A stretch of DNA of 44,257 bases, from assembly GCA_964390005.1 (NCBI GenBank), contig CAYMGM010000014.1, positions 1-44,257 on the forward strand. The letters are read 5' to 3'. The first letter of the stretch is position 1, and each line of letters starts with the position of its first letter. Below the pieces are notes generated by a model that saw only the letters and a list, made by a program, of their open reading frames with translations, made no database searches and was not told where the DNA came from. Origin of the DNA: CAYMGM01 sp964390005. GTDB taxonomy: Bacteria; Pseudomonadota; Alphaproteobacteria; UBA9219. Below, piece after piece: positions 1 to 8,855 of this stretch. The position numbers and the translations under genes are program-made.

Positions 1-339
<339 letters not shown>

Positions 340-1082
340 ATCTGGCTTCGTGACTTACGTCACAAAATCCACTTAGCTTTGCCGAAGCAAAACCTTAAAT
401 TAACTAGGGTTCTTCATTACGCTCGCTCTTGCTGTTGTCTCCAACAACAAAAGACGTATTCGAACTTGTCGACTTTAAGGATGCTCATTCGGCAAAACCG
501 CATACTGTACCTTTTCCCTTTGACTAGGGGAAAGGCCAGCGTGACTACCTTCGGCCAGTTCCTGATTTTCATCAGGTTCCCACCGCAGACGCCGTCTGCG
601 CATCCCTTCTCATCTGATTAACAATGTCCAAGAGCAAAACTACCTCATCGAAGAGACGACAATAACTGGCCGCCAAACTTTGCTTTAGCTTGGCCTTAGC
701 GGCGAGTGACTGTCGAAAAGTCAATAAGTCAGTACCGGCGACCGATGTCGTTCACCGATGTCCAGTAACCTACCCGCATCCCCTGCCGTTGTCTAGAGGT
801 TTTTTACAGTTTCTTGTGGATATTTTATTTTCCGTTAAAAGCACCCCTAAACCCCGCAGAAACCCTAGCTTTTTTGAATACGAGGAGCCTCATTTTCGCT
901 GTGGATAACCCTTTTTCGGGGTCGGCACGGGGCAAAAACTTTCATTTTTTACCCCCTCAAAACCCGTTTGGAGGGTTCTTAACCTCTTCGTGAACGCTTC
1001 CTTAAGCCCTCAGGGGCACCCGAAACTATTCTCTAAGCTTTTTTTCTGCTATATTTCCAAAGAATTAATATGGATAAACAGC
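340..1082 (-). promoter_or_regulatory. rRNA operon leader and promoter region
   Basis: About 740 bases without a convincing gene, upstream of the 16S gene. On the minus strand they hold several compact inverted repeats: GTGACTTACGTCAC near 350-363, TTTGCCGAAGCAAA near 379-392, a CCTTTTCCC/GGGGAAAGG stem near 510-535, and GCAGACGCCGTCTGC near 585-600. These fit a structured pre-rRNA leader with processing stems. A TTGACT element on the minus strand near 722-727 is a possible -35 box, but I see no strong matching -10 box, so the promoter position is uncertain. Short ORFs here look like chance. Confidence 0.6.
621..638 (-). promoter_or_regulatory. boxA-like rRNA antitermination element
   Basis: The minus strand reads TTGCTCTTGGACATTGT, close to the boxA consensus TGCTCTTTGACA found in rRNA leaders. 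It lies about 280 nt upstream of the 16S 5' end, where NusB/NusE-type antitermination sites occur. The call rests on sequence similarity and position only. Confidence 0.55.
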
Positions 1083-2111
1083 ATGTTAACACATTCTCTG
1101 ACACCTGCAGCGTTGACGGCGATTACCCCAGAAAACGTGCGGGCTTTCTTCCAAAAAGCCCCCGCGTACCCCCTGCGGCACGGCACCGAATCCTCTATTT
1201 TTCTTTATGATAATCAGCATGTTATCAAGCTTTTTACCGCCGATGAGGACGGCAGCCCCCGCAAAAAATGTTTGGCTGTCGAAGTTAAAAATCTTTAGAG
1301 CCTCGCCAGCGTCTCGATCGCGCCTTACGCTCTTCCCCAACTGATCGCCTCTGGCTCTTTTCCGCGCGATTCCCTGCTTTCTTTGGATTCCCACGGCCCG
1401 CGCTATAGCGATTTTTTGATGATGTCGCGTGTTTTGGGGCGGGCTTACACCCCCGATACCTCAAACCGGCAGGCCCAAAGGGAGGCTGAGCGCTTCAATC
1501 TAACCCTGGGGCAAGCCTTAAAGAGCTTTCACACGCAGGTTCTTTGGGCGCGCGAAGCGCCGCAAACGGCTTTTGCGCCTGATGCCGGCCCCAGCGCATG
1601 GAGTTTTCAGGCTCTGGCCAAGCATGAACCCAACGTCAACCGCGATACGCGCGCTTATTGCGCTGCGATTCGAGAGACGGCTCAAAATCTTTGCGCCGCG
1701 CCGCCCCTTCGGCCTGTTGTCCTGCATGGCGATTTGCATATCGGCAATGTGCTGGTGCATGAGGATGGTGTGGTTAGCGGCTTTGTGGATGTCGAGAAAA
1801 TGTGCTGGGGCCGCCCGGAACAAGATCTGATTTTCATGGGCGGTTTGCCCCATCATTTCCCGGCGATTCTCCAGCACTACCAAACGGCATCGCCGCAAGT
1901 GCCCTTTGATGAAAACATCGCGTTCGCTTTAGCGGCAGCGCATTTCTTGGCTGTAGGTCTTGCGATCCAAAGCCAACAAATCCTATCGGAAAACGAGATT
2001 CGCGAATCGAAGAAATGTTTGAGAACAGCGGTTCATCTGACGCGGCAACTGGCCGAGCGATCGGGCCGTTTTCGCAGTCTTTCTTGTGCCGCACGCGCCT
2101 GCTGTTTTTAA
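1083..2111 (+). pseudogene. APH-family small-molecule kinase gene interrupted by an amber codon
   Basis: A single reading frame of 343 codons resembles the aminoglycoside phosphotransferase/choline kinase family (PF01636). It is split by one TAG at 1296-1298 (codon 72) with no frame change. Upstream of the stop is the N-terminal lobe (for example FLYDNQHVIKLF, then EVKNL). Downstream are the Brenner motif LHGDLHIGN and the metal-binding-like FVDVE segment. The frame on both sides remains family-like, so the stop looks recent; CAG, AAG or GAG are one step from TAG. The start at ATG 1083 is chosen as the first Met of the family-like text; its ribosome site is weak. TAG is used as an ordinary stop elsewhere in the window, which argues against recoding. 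The substrate cannot be told. Confidence 0.75.
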
Positions 2112-2118
2112 AAACAGC
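2101..2118. terminator. Perfect palindrome between convergent genes
   Basis: GCTGTTTTTA/AAAACAGC is an 18-bp perfect palindrome. It lies exactly between the stop of the broken kinase gene (2109-2111, inside the palindrome) and the stop of holC (2119-2121). Its position between converging genes suggests a bidirectional transcription end, though a loopless palindrome with an AT core is not a classic terminator. Confidence 0.4.
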
Positions 2119-2574
2119 TTAGCCTTCGGACTTTTTCGTCCACGCGCCACCGGGGCTTTGCTGCCAATAGACGTTGTGATTCCCCGCCGCTTTGCTGGCC
2201 GTCCAACGCTGCCGCGCCGCTTGAACGGCGGCGTCATCTCTGCCATCAAATAAATCGCAAACGCGCGCGAATCGCGTCAAATCTTCGCTCGCGACACCAT
2301 CGGTCAAAAACAAAACTTGCGCCTCGTTTGGCACGTCGTCGCCTGTCGTCATCCAAACAGGCTGGGCTTGAGGAAAACCATCTTTCGCCGTTCCATGCGG
2401 CAAAAAACCATCGCGCTTATAGGTCCACAAATGCGTGGCCAAGGCCTCAAGCCGCTCGGCAGAGCCCGCCCGAACCACGGCGCGCCAGCCTTTTTGCAGC
2501 GTCTTTTCCAAAAGCCCTGGCAAGGCGTCTTCCAGCGCCGTTTCGGTCAAATGATAGAAAAAAACCTCGGCCAT
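2119..2574 (-). CDS. holC: DNA polymerase III chi subunit
   Basis: The 151-aa product matches the chi clamp-loader accessory subunit family in length (E. coli chi is 147 aa) and pattern. It begins MAEVFFYHLT, typical of chi, followed by a LLEKTLQKGWRAVV segment, then LWTYKRDGFLPHG, and a later VLFLTDG segment. Chi links the clamp loader to SSB during replication. I chose ATG 2574 over an upstream TTG because the family N-terminus starts there and AGGA precedes it. In many alphaproteobacteria holC follows pepA, but no pepA is next to it here. It is divergent from lptF with about 126 bp between them and convergent with the broken kinase gene. Confidence 0.9.
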   Translation of the reverse strand: MAEVFFYHLTETALEDALPGLLEKTLQKGWRAVVRAGSAERLEALATHLWTYKRDGFLPHGTAKDGFPQAQPVWMTTGDDVPNEAQVLFLTDGVASEDLTRFARVCDLFDGRDDAAVQAARQRWTASKAAGNHNVYWQQSPGGAWTKKSEG

Positions 2575-2700
2575 CGTCGGATCCTGCGCTCCCAAACGTT
2601 TTTGATTCGCTGAACGGTTGCCGTCCGCCCCTGAAAACGATAAAGATCACAGGATCGAAAGGCAACCCCGCCTCATCCTCTGACCCAAAGGTTTCTTCGC

Positions 2701-3828
2701 GTGATTCGGCGTCTTTACGGTTATCTGTTTCGCCAGTCGCTTGTCGCATTCATTTTTGCGACAGCCGCCGTCTCGTTCGTTGTTTTGTTTGTCCAGTCGT
2801 TTCGTTTTTTGTCATTCATCATCGACAATGCCGGAACCGCCGTTGTTTTTCTGCAATTGATGGGTCTTTTGATTCCGACGTTCCTGCCGCTGGTCGCGCC
2901 CATCAGTTTGGGCATCGGCATTTTGTTCATTTACCACAAATTCGCCGTCGATAGCGAATTGGTAGTGATGGAATCGGCAGGCATCAGCCCCTTGCATTTG
3001 GCGCGCCCCGCGCTGGCCTTGGCGGCTGGCGTCGCCCTTTTCGGCTATCTTTTGACGCTTTGGCTAACCCCCGCCGCGAATCGCGAATTGGTCGCGCTGC
3101 AATACAAAGTCAAAGATAGTTATTCGGCGTATCTCATCCGCCCCGGCGCTTTCAACGATTTAGCAGATGGGCTGACCTTCTTCGCGCGCGGTCGCGATTC
3201 GGACGGCGATCTCGTCGATATTTTGGTCCACGACGTCCGCCACCCCGAGGCCCCCGTTACCATCATGGCGCAGCGCGGACAGTTGGTTTTGATCGACGGC
3301 CAGCCTCAAATCGTCGTCTTTAATGGCCGCCGTCAAGAAATCACGCCCAAAACGGGCCATTTGTCACAATTAGCGTTTGATCGTTATGTTCTCGATCTTC
3401 AAATGCTGCGCGCCGATACAGCGGCCAAGCGCCTGCCCGACCCGCGTGAGCAAACAGTCTCAGAACTTATCGACGCGATGAGGCACCCCAGCGCCCCACA
3501 TCGCGCCACGCCCGAGCGTGTGCGCAGCGAGTTTATCGGACGCCTCGCCACGCCGCTTTTGGCCTTTGGCTATACCTTGATCGGCCTGACCGCCATTTTG
3601 GTTGGCGCGTTCAACCGGCGTGGCATGACCGGTAAAATTGTCATCGCCGTTCTGGCCGATATCGCGTTGCAGTCGGCTGTTTTGTGGCAAAGCAGCCTTG
3701 TCGGGCACAATGGCTGGATGATTCCTGTCTTGTTCTTATCGATTTTGTCGCCCATTCCCGTTTGCCTGTATCTTTTGACGCGCGGCCCCCGGCGACCGCC
3801 CGCTACGCCGCCAAAGGCCGCCTCATGA
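2701..3828 (+). CDS. lptF: LPS export ABC transporter permease LptF
   Basis: The 375-aa integral membrane protein belongs to the LptF/LptG (YjgP/YjgQ) family. It begins with MIRRLYGYLFRQSL, a typical amphipathic start, followed by three N-terminal membrane helices. A periplasmic jellyroll-like region (about residues 135-270) comes next, with three more helices at the C-terminus. With LptG and the ATPase LptB it extracts lipopolysaccharide from the inner membrane for transport to the surface. The GTG start at 2701 is preceded by AAAGG at a 9-nt spacing. Its stop overlaps the lptG start as ATGA, so the two permeases are translationally coupled. The ATPase gene is not in the window. Confidence 0.92.
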   Translation: MIRRLYGYLFRQSLVAFIFATAAVSFVVLFVQSFRFLSFIIDNAGTAVVFLQLMGLLIPTFLPLVAPISLGIGILFIYHKFAVDSELVVMESAGISPLHLARPALALAAGVALFGYLLTLWLTPAANRELVALQYKVKDSYSAYLIRPGAFNDLADGLTFFARGRDSDGDLVDILVHDVRHPEAPVTIMAQRGQLVLIDGQPQIVVFNGRRQEITPKTGHLSQLAFDRYVLDLQMLRADTAAKRLPDPREQTVSELIDAMRHPSAPHRATPERVRSEFIGRLATPLLAFGYTLIGLTAILVGAFNRRGMTGKIVIAVLADIALQSAVLWQSSLVGHNGWMIPVLFLSILSPIPVCLYLLTRGPRRPPATPPKAAS

Positions 3829-4919
3829 TCAAAAATTGGATCCTCAGCCGTTATCTCGGGCGTCAGTACGCCTTGTGGTTTTTCGCGTTTTTGGCGGGCC
3901 TGTCGGGCATTGTGTATCTTTTCGAGGTTGCCGAGCTTCTTCGCCGCGCGGCAGACGTTCCCGATGCAACTTTTGGCGTCGTCTTGCGCATGGGCCTTTA
4001 CAAGATGCCCGATACGATCGAAAAGATTCTGCCTTTCGTCGTCTTGTTCTCGGGCCTTTTTTCCTTTTGGCGCTTAACGCGCAGCCAAGAATTAATCGTC
4101 GCGCGCGCCTCGGGCGTGTCGGCTTGGCAGTTTCTAACGCCTGCGCTGGTCGTGACCTTCGTCTTGGGCTGCTTGAACGTGATGGTCCTCAACCCGATAG
4201 GCACGGGCTTTGTCGGAACCTTTAAAACACTAGAAACCCACTATCTGTCCCGCAACGCCTCGCTTGAATTGACAGGTGCGGGGCTTTGGCTGCGCCAAAC
4301 GGATTCGCAGCGCCATTACCTGATCCACGCCGATCACGTCAAAATGGACCCGCTGACGCTTTTGCCTGTTATTGTTTTCATCTATGACACGCATGACAGC
4401 TATCTGGGCCGCATCGACGCGGCAGAAGCTGTTTTATCGGACGGCGCGTGGGTCATTCCCAATGCTTGGTACAATGCGGGCACCGAAGATCCGCCCGAGC
4501 ATCGAGACCTGTTTAAGATCCACACAAACCTGACGCTGGATAAGATTCAGGAAAGCATGTCGCCGCCCAACACGATTTCGTTTTGGAAGCTTCCCGCTTT
4601 TATCGAAACGCTGCAGGCGATTGGTTTGCCGTCGCTTCGGCATGAGCTTCAGTTTCAGCAATTGCTGGCCGAGCCCTTTCTTTTATGCGCGATGGTTTTC
4701 TTTGCGGCGGCCTTTTCGCTGCGCTTACAGCGGCAAGGTGGCATTTTAAAAGCGATGATGGCGGGCATGATCACGGGCAGCTTTGTTTTCTCGGCCAGCA
4801 ACGTGGCAACGGCCATGGGCGTTAACCAATCTCTTCCCGTCGCCCTTGCCGCTTGGGGCATTCCTTTGGCGGCGTTAAGCGCCGGGATCGCCCTCCTCCT
4901 CTTCCGCGAAGACGGCTAA
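3825..4919 (+). CDS. lptG: LPS export ABC transporter permease LptG
   Basis: The 364-aa protein is the partner permease of LptF and has the same 3+3 helix layout around a periplasmic beta domain. It starts MIKNWILSRYLGRQ and shows the conserved first-helix segment followed by DTIEKILPFVVLFSG. The start is the ATG at 3825, whose last bases overlap the lptF stop; a longer upstream reading frame would run inside lptF and is not credible. The F-G order and coupling are standard for this pair. A small hairpin with a following T-rich stretch lies directly after the stop, suggesting the operon ends here. Confidence 0.92.
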   Translation: MIKNWILSRYLGRQYALWFFAFLAGLSGIVYLFEVAELLRRAADVPDATFGVVLRMGLYKMPDTIEKILPFVVLFSGLFSFWRLTRSQELIVARASGVSAWQFLTPALVVTFVLGCLNVMVLNPIGTGFVGTFKTLETHYLSRNASLELTGAGLWLRQTDSQRHYLIHADHVKMDPLTLLPVIVFIYDTHDSYLGRIDAAEAVLSDGAWVIPNAWYNAGTEDPPEHRDLFKIHTNLTLDKIQESMSPPNTISFWKLPAFIETLQAIGLPSLRHELQFQQLLAEPFLLCAMVFFAAAFSLRLQRQGGILKAMMAGMITGSFVFSASNVATAMGVNQSLPVALAAWGIPLAALSAGIALLLFREDG

Positions 4920-4946
4920 CCACCGTGCCGGTGGGGGCATTTTTGG
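4920..4946 (+). terminator. Probable Rho-independent terminator after lptG
   Basis: CCACCG (4920-4925) and CGGTGG (4929-4934) form a 6-bp GC-rich stem with a 3-nt loop. GGGGCATTTTTGG follows, which holds a five-T run. It begins immediately after the lptG stop codon. The stem is short and the T-run is offset by a few bases, so the call is moderate. Confidence 0.5.
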
Positions 4947-5061
4947 GCGAGTCTCTAGCGGAGAGGTATGCGGTTACATTCTGCACCGACGGATTCAAAG
5001 CATCGGCGTCTCTTGTTTCAAACGAGATAGAGGCGTATGGGTTTGCCATTACATTTTCGTT

Positions 5062-5721
5062 ATGAAAGATAGTCAGATGAGCCATATTTCCTATCGTAAA
5101 CCCAAGATCGTCGTTTTTGACCTGGGCAATGTCTGCATCGGCTGGGACCGGCGGCGTGGTTATCAAGAGCATTTCAAGGATCGCCCCCAAGATGTCGATT
5201 TCTTTTTCGATCATGTCTGTTCGTGGAATTGGATCGATCGGATGGATCGGGGCGAAACCTACGCGGAAACATCGAAAGAATTGGTCGCACAACACCCCCA
5301 ATACCGCGCCGAAATCGAAGCCTGGCCGCAAGAATGGCACAAGATGTTCACAGGCGAGATTGCGGGTACCGTGCAAATCGTCCGCGAGCTGAAACAGCGC
5401 GGCGAGGTCGGTCTGTGGGTCCTGTCGAACTGGTCGGCAGAGACCTTTCCTTGGGCCGAGAAAACCTTCCCCTTCCTCTCCCTGTTTGACGGCAAGGTCA
5501 TTTCAGGCCGCGAAGGCGTCGGCAAGCCCGACCACGCCATTTACCATATTTTGTTTGACCGCGCGCGCGTTGCACCCGAAGACGCCTATTTCGCCGACGA
5601 CCGCGCCATGAATATTGCCGCCGGTACTTATTTAGGTATGCCGGGCCATGTCTTTGAAAATCCACAGAGATTGCGCATGCAATTTCAAACTATGGGTCTT
5701 TTAGCGCCCCAAGCGGCCTAA
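5062..5721 (+). CDS. HAD-superfamily phosphatase, YihX-like
   Basis: The 219-aa cytosolic protein has HAD hydrolase motifs in order: motif I VVFDLGNVCIGWD (nucleophile Asp20), motif II VLSNWS, a conserved Lys in GVGKPDHAIY, and the acidic motif IV YFADDRAMNI. The DLGN form, with Gly where many HADs have a second Asp, matches the YihX/epoxide-hydrolase-N-like subfamily. Some members of that subfamily dephosphorylate sugar phosphates such as glucose-1-phosphate. The substrate here is unknown. ATG 5062 is used; an internal ATG at 5077 is also possible, and neither has a strong ribosome site. It stands alone, about 140 bp after lptG. Confidence 0.8.
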   Translation: MKDSQMSHISYRKPKIVVFDLGNVCIGWDRRRGYQEHFKDRPQDVDFFFDHVCSWNWIDRMDRGETYAETSKELVAQHPQYRAEIEAWPQEWHKMFTGEIAGTVQIVRELKQRGEVGLWVLSNWSAETFPWAEKTFPFLSLFDGKVISGREGVGKPDHAIYHILFDRARVAPEDAYFADDRAMNIAAGTYLGMPGHVFENPQRLRMQFQTMGLLAPQAA

Positions 5722-5807
5722 AACCGCCGTGAACCTTGTTATTTTCAAGCATTGGTGAGATTGATAGCCTCGCTCGTTTCTCTTTTTTCATGACGAAAGA
5801 AATTAAA

Positions 5808-6740
5808 ATGGAAAATAAAAAGACCAATCTTCTCGCCCATCTTGATCGTTACAGATCCAACCTCGTCAGCGCGATCGGCCACAGCGCCCAAGCGAACCTC
5901 CCTGGGGTGGATAAAAGCCTCGACAGCGCGAAAAAAGCGGCTGAAACGCTTGGCGATATGGTCATGTTCCTTCGCCTTCTCGACAAGGCCGAGCCGGAAG
6001 AACGGACGGTTCACGTCCGCTGCACCGTCATCCCTGCCACCCGAAAAGGTGTTCTTGCCGCCCATAACGCTATGCGGGAAATTGAAGCGGCCGCGCGCGA
6101 TTCTTTCAGCCGAGCCAAGAACGAAGCTGTCAAAGCCATCTACAATGTTGCCGAAACGCTTGAACAAACCGAAGCTCTCGTCCAACAAAGAATCCACGAC
6201 GAATTAGATCAGGCATGCGCGGTTGAAAAATCGCCTACTAAAATCATTCACGGAAGCCTGATCGATGCCATCAACTTTCTTGCGTGCCTAGAGACAAGGA
6301 CCGAAAGAAGAATGGCGAGAAAACAGAAACAGGAGCTTTCAAAAGAGCAGAAACAGCGCCTACATAGATTCTGTCAACAACTTGCCCCGGTCTATAAGGC
6401 TTTGGACGAAGCCAATAGTTGGATCCAAATAGGTGAAACAAAAGCTGAGGCTCCCGCTTACGTAATGGGGTCGATCAGCGCCTATCATGGGGCCAAGGGG
6501 CTTGTTGATCGTTTTTGGGCCCAAACCCACTCTGAGCGCAGTCAAATCATCGCACGCCTGAAAAACGCGCCCCCGGCCTACCGCCAAAGCCCGCAAGGCG
6601 CGTATAACATGGCGATCTTGGCTTTGATGATCACCACCAAAGCTCATTTCAATCGGATGGACCGCAAGATCGCGCGTGCGGCGGGGACCTTGCGTCAAGA
6701 GAACCCTACCCGCGCCCCTGGCTTGGCCTTTGCCCTGTAA
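5808..6740 (+). CDS. Hypothetical alpha-helical protein
   Basis: I do not recognise this 310-aa protein. It is charged and appears almost wholly helical, with many Ala/Lys/Glu/Arg stretches (for example QKQELSKEQKQRLHRFCQQL around residue 185). It has no membrane segment or signal peptide. Basic residues and coiled-coil-like repeats could suggest a scaffold or nucleic-acid-associated role, but nothing specific supports that. ATG 5808 is chosen because GAAAGAAA lies at ribosome-site distance; ATG 5790 would add six residues. It converges with trpA, and its terminator lies inside the trpA coding end. Codon use resembles neighbouring chromosomal genes, so it is probably native. Confidence 0.7.
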   Translation: MENKKTNLLAHLDRYRSNLVSAIGHSAQANLPGVDKSLDSAKKAAETLGDMVMFLRLLDKAEPEERTVHVRCTVIPATRKGVLAAHNAMREIEAAARDSFSRAKNEAVKAIYNVAETLEQTEALVQQRIHDELDQACAVEKSPTKIIHGSLIDAINFLACLETRTERRMARKQKQELSKEQKQRLHRFCQQLAPVYKALDEANSWIQIGETKAEAPAYVMGSISAYHGAKGLVDRFWAQTHSERSQIIARLKNAPPAYRQSPQGAYNMAILALMITTKAHFNRMDRKIARAAGTLRQENPTRAPGLAFAL

Positions 6741-6796
6741 GGCAAAGGATTAGCGCAACGACGATAGAAAGGCGCCGACACCCTCGGCGCCTTTTT
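6727..6796 (+). terminator. Terminator embedded in the 3' end of trpA
   Basis: GGCGCCGA (6771-6778) and TCGGCGCC (6784-6791) form a perfect 8-bp GC stem with a 5-nt loop, followed at once by TTTTTCTTC. This is a textbook Rho-independent terminator for the plus-strand gene ending at 6740. It lies wholly inside the minus-strand trpA coding sequence, where it encodes part of the C-terminal EEKGAEGVGAFL. A second hairpin, CCTTTGCC/GGCAAAGG (6727-6748), straddles the stop codon of the plus-strand gene. Confidence 0.75.
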
Positions 6797-7514
6797 CTTC
6801 ATGCACGGCGATCAATTTTGACCCCAAGATAGCGATATCGGCCTTGCCTTTGATAAAATCGACGTCGGCCTTGCTTTGAATGCCAAACCCAAGCCCCAAC
6901 GGCAAATCGGTCGCGCCGCGATAGCGGGCGATCACATCGGCAAGGCCCGTGTCCATCGCGGTTTTGATCCCCGTCACGCCCTTGCGCCCCACGCCATAAA
7001 CCATTCCGCGCGACGCGGCGGCGACTTCTTTCATCCGCGCATCCGTCTGCGTTGGCGTTAAAAGCAGAATAGGCGCGACGCCTTCCGCTTCGCAGGCGAC
7101 AAAATAATCCGCCGAATCTTCCAGCGGCAGATCGGGAATAATCAAACCATCAGCCCCTGCCTTTTTGGCTTGTTCGACAAAAAGACCGACGCCGCGCGCA
7201 AACATAACGTTATAGTACGTCATAAAAAGAAAGATCGCCGCGGGGTACCTGTCTTTCATCTGCCGCGCAAAGGCCAAGCATTTATCGGTCGTCGCGCCAG
7301 CCGCCAGCGCCACCGCATTCGCCTTTAAAATCACAGGGCCATCGGCCATCGGCTCGGAAAAGGGCAGTTGCATCTCGATGATTTCAGCCCCGGCCTCCAC
7401 CATCGCCGCGACCGTGCGCGCGTTTTCGTCGAAAGACGGCGCGCCCAAGACCAAATGCGGCATCAAAAGAATCTCTTTATCGGCCCGCAAAGCGCGTAAT
7501 TTATTTTCCAGCAC
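6750..7514 (-). CDS. trpA: Tryptophan synthase alpha subunit
   Basis: The 254-aa TIM-barrel enzyme cleaves indole-3-glycerol phosphate to indole and glyceraldehyde-3-phosphate and passes the indole to TrpB. The catalytic pair is visible: Glu47 in EIIEMQLPFSEP and Asp58 in MADGP, matching E. coli Glu49 and Asp60. Also present are the loop segment LIIPDLPLEDS and the glycine-rich phosphate-binding GVGRKGVTG and LGLGFGIQS segments. The GTG start at 7514 lies inside the end of trpB, a 14-nt overlap, so translation is probably coupled. The C-terminal coding sequence doubles as a terminator for the convergent gene. Confidence 0.96.
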   Translation of the reverse strand: MLENKLRALRADKEILLMPHLVLGAPSFDENARTVAAMVEAGAEIIEMQLPFSEPMADGPVILKANAVALAAGATTDKCLAFARQMKDRYPAAIFLFMTYYNVMFARGVGLFVEQAKKAGADGLIIPDLPLEDSADYFVACEAEGVAPILLLTPTQTDARMKEVAAASRGMVYGVGRKGVTGIKTAMDTGLADVIARYRGATDLPLGLGFGIQSKADVDFIKGKADIAILGSKLIAVHEEKGAEGVGAFLSSLR

Positions 7515-8742
7515 GATACGCTTCTCCCTTTTCGATCACAAATTGCTCCCACGCATCGTCGTGCAGAGCGTCGGCAACGATAAAGATATCCTTATCGCCG
7601 CGACCCGATTGATTGATGATGATGATGTCGTTTTTGTCCATCTTTGGCGCTTCTTTGAAAGCCTGCGCAAACGCATGGGCCGATTCCAGCGCCGGGATGA
7701 TGCCTTCTTTCCGAATGGTCAGACGCACGGCTTCGACCACGTCGTCATCGACGGCGGCTTCGAAACGCACGCGCTTTTCTTCGTTCAAATGCGCCAAAAT
7801 GGGCGAAACGCCGACATAATCCAGCCCCGCCGAAATCGAATGTGTCTCTTTCATCTGACCATCTTGATCTTGCAAAAAGACCGTTTTCATCCCTTGCGCG
7901 ACGCCAATATGCCCATCGGGGCAAGCCAGACGCGCGGCATGGTGCCCGGAGGCCAGACCAAGCCCGCCCGCTTCAACGCCGACCAGCTCAACCGCAGGAT
8001 CGTCGAAAAAGCCCGAAAACATGCCCATCGCGTTCGATCCGCCGCCAACGCAGGCAAAGACGCGCGTGGGCAAACGCCCCTCTTCGGCTAGGATCTGCGC
8101 GCGCGCTTCCATGCCGATGATCGACTGGAACCACGTGACCATTTCGGGAAACGGGTGAGGCCCACAGGCCGTGCCCAGCACATAATGCGTCGTGTCCATG
8201 CTCGACACCCAGTCGCGGAACGCGGCATTGATTGCGTCTTTTAGCGTGCGCGTGCCGTCTTTGACGACATTGACCTTGGCCCCCAGCTTTTCCATCCAGA
8301 ACACGTTGGGGCGCTGGCGCTTGACGTCAACCTCGCCCATGTAAATCTCGCATTCAAAGCCAAACTTGGCCGCCATCGTCGCTGTCGCCACGCCATGCTG
8401 GCCCGCGCCCGTCTCAGCAATGACGCGCGTCTTGCCCATACGCTTGGTCAAAAGACCTTGGCCGATCACATTGTTCAATTTATGCGCGCCGGTGTGGTTG
8501 AGATCTTCGCGCTTGATGTAAATCCGCGCCCCGCCAAAATGAGCCGTCAGGTTTTCGGCAAACGTCAGCGGCGTCGGACGCGACGAATAGGTCTGCATGA
8601 TTTTTTCATAAGCCCGCCAGAAATCAGGGTCTTGCCGCGCGGCTTCGTAATGCGCGATCAGCTGCTCAAAGTTTGTGTGCAGGATCTCGGGGATAAACAT
8701 GCCCCCAAAAGCGCCATAGTACCCTTTGGCTTCGTTTTTCAT
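7501..8742 (-). CDS. trpB: Tryptophan synthase beta subunit
   Basis: The 413-aa PLP enzyme joins indole and serine into tryptophan. The Schiff-base lysine is Lys88 in HTGAHKLNNVIGQ, and the phosphate cup GGGSNAMG is present. Also visible are the AETGAGQHG segment and a conserved DKNDIIIINQSGRGDKD C-terminal stretch. The start is ATG 8742 (MKNEAKGYYGAFGG, the usual family N-terminus). A longer reading frame upstream is out of family and would run through the divergent promoter region. trpF, often found before trpB in alphaproteobacteria, is not here. The ribosome site AAAGGG lies in the 3' arm of a hairpin just upstream. Confidence 0.97.
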   Translation of the reverse strand: MKNEAKGYYGAFGGMFIPEILHTNFEQLIAHYEAARQDPDFWRAYEKIMQTYSSRPTPLTFAENLTAHFGGARIYIKREDLNHTGAHKLNNVIGQGLLTKRMGKTRVIAETGAGQHGVATATMAAKFGFECEIYMGEVDVKRQRPNVFWMEKLGAKVNVVKDGTRTLKDAINAAFRDWVSSMDTTHYVLGTACGPHPFPEMVTWFQSIIGMEARAQILAEEGRLPTRVFACVGGGSNAMGMFSGFFDDPAVELVGVEAGGLGLASGHHAARLACPDGHIGVAQGMKTVFLQDQDGQMKETHSISAGLDYVGVSPILAHLNEEKRVRFEAAVDDDVVEAVRLTIRKEGIIPALESAHAFAQAFKEAPKMDKNDIIIINQSGRGDKDIFIVADALHDDAWEQFVIEKGEAYRAGK

Positions 8743-8746
8743 GCTC

Positions 8747-8781
8747 AAAAACCCTTTATGCTTGACGAATATAGGGTTTTT
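8747..8781 (-). promoter_or_regulatory. Hairpin covering the trpB ribosome-binding site
   Basis: On the minus strand AAAAACCCT and AGGGTTTTT form a perfect 9-bp stem with a 17-nt loop, ending 4 nt before the trpB start codon. The only good Shine-Dalgarno-like text (AAAGGG, 9 nt from ATG) overlaps the 3' arm. The structure could limit initiation, or could be a simple attenuator-like element. Regulation is inferred, not shown. Confidence 0.45.
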
Positions 8782-8855
8782 AGCACAGGTGGGCGGCCTT
8801 AACCAGATCGTAAAGAGACCGCGCGACAATAAAGCCCTTTCCATTGAGGTTATTG

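Noticed and set aside
379..908. Short plus-strand ORFs opposite the rRNA leader
   Set aside because: No ribosome sites, low-complexity and Ser/Arg/Pro-rich translations, and the region is explained by rRNA leader structure.
4940..5061. Partly repeated GAGAGG/GTATG...TTACATT text upstream of the HAD gene
   Set aside because: The two copies align only loosely and give no clear operator or repeat unit.
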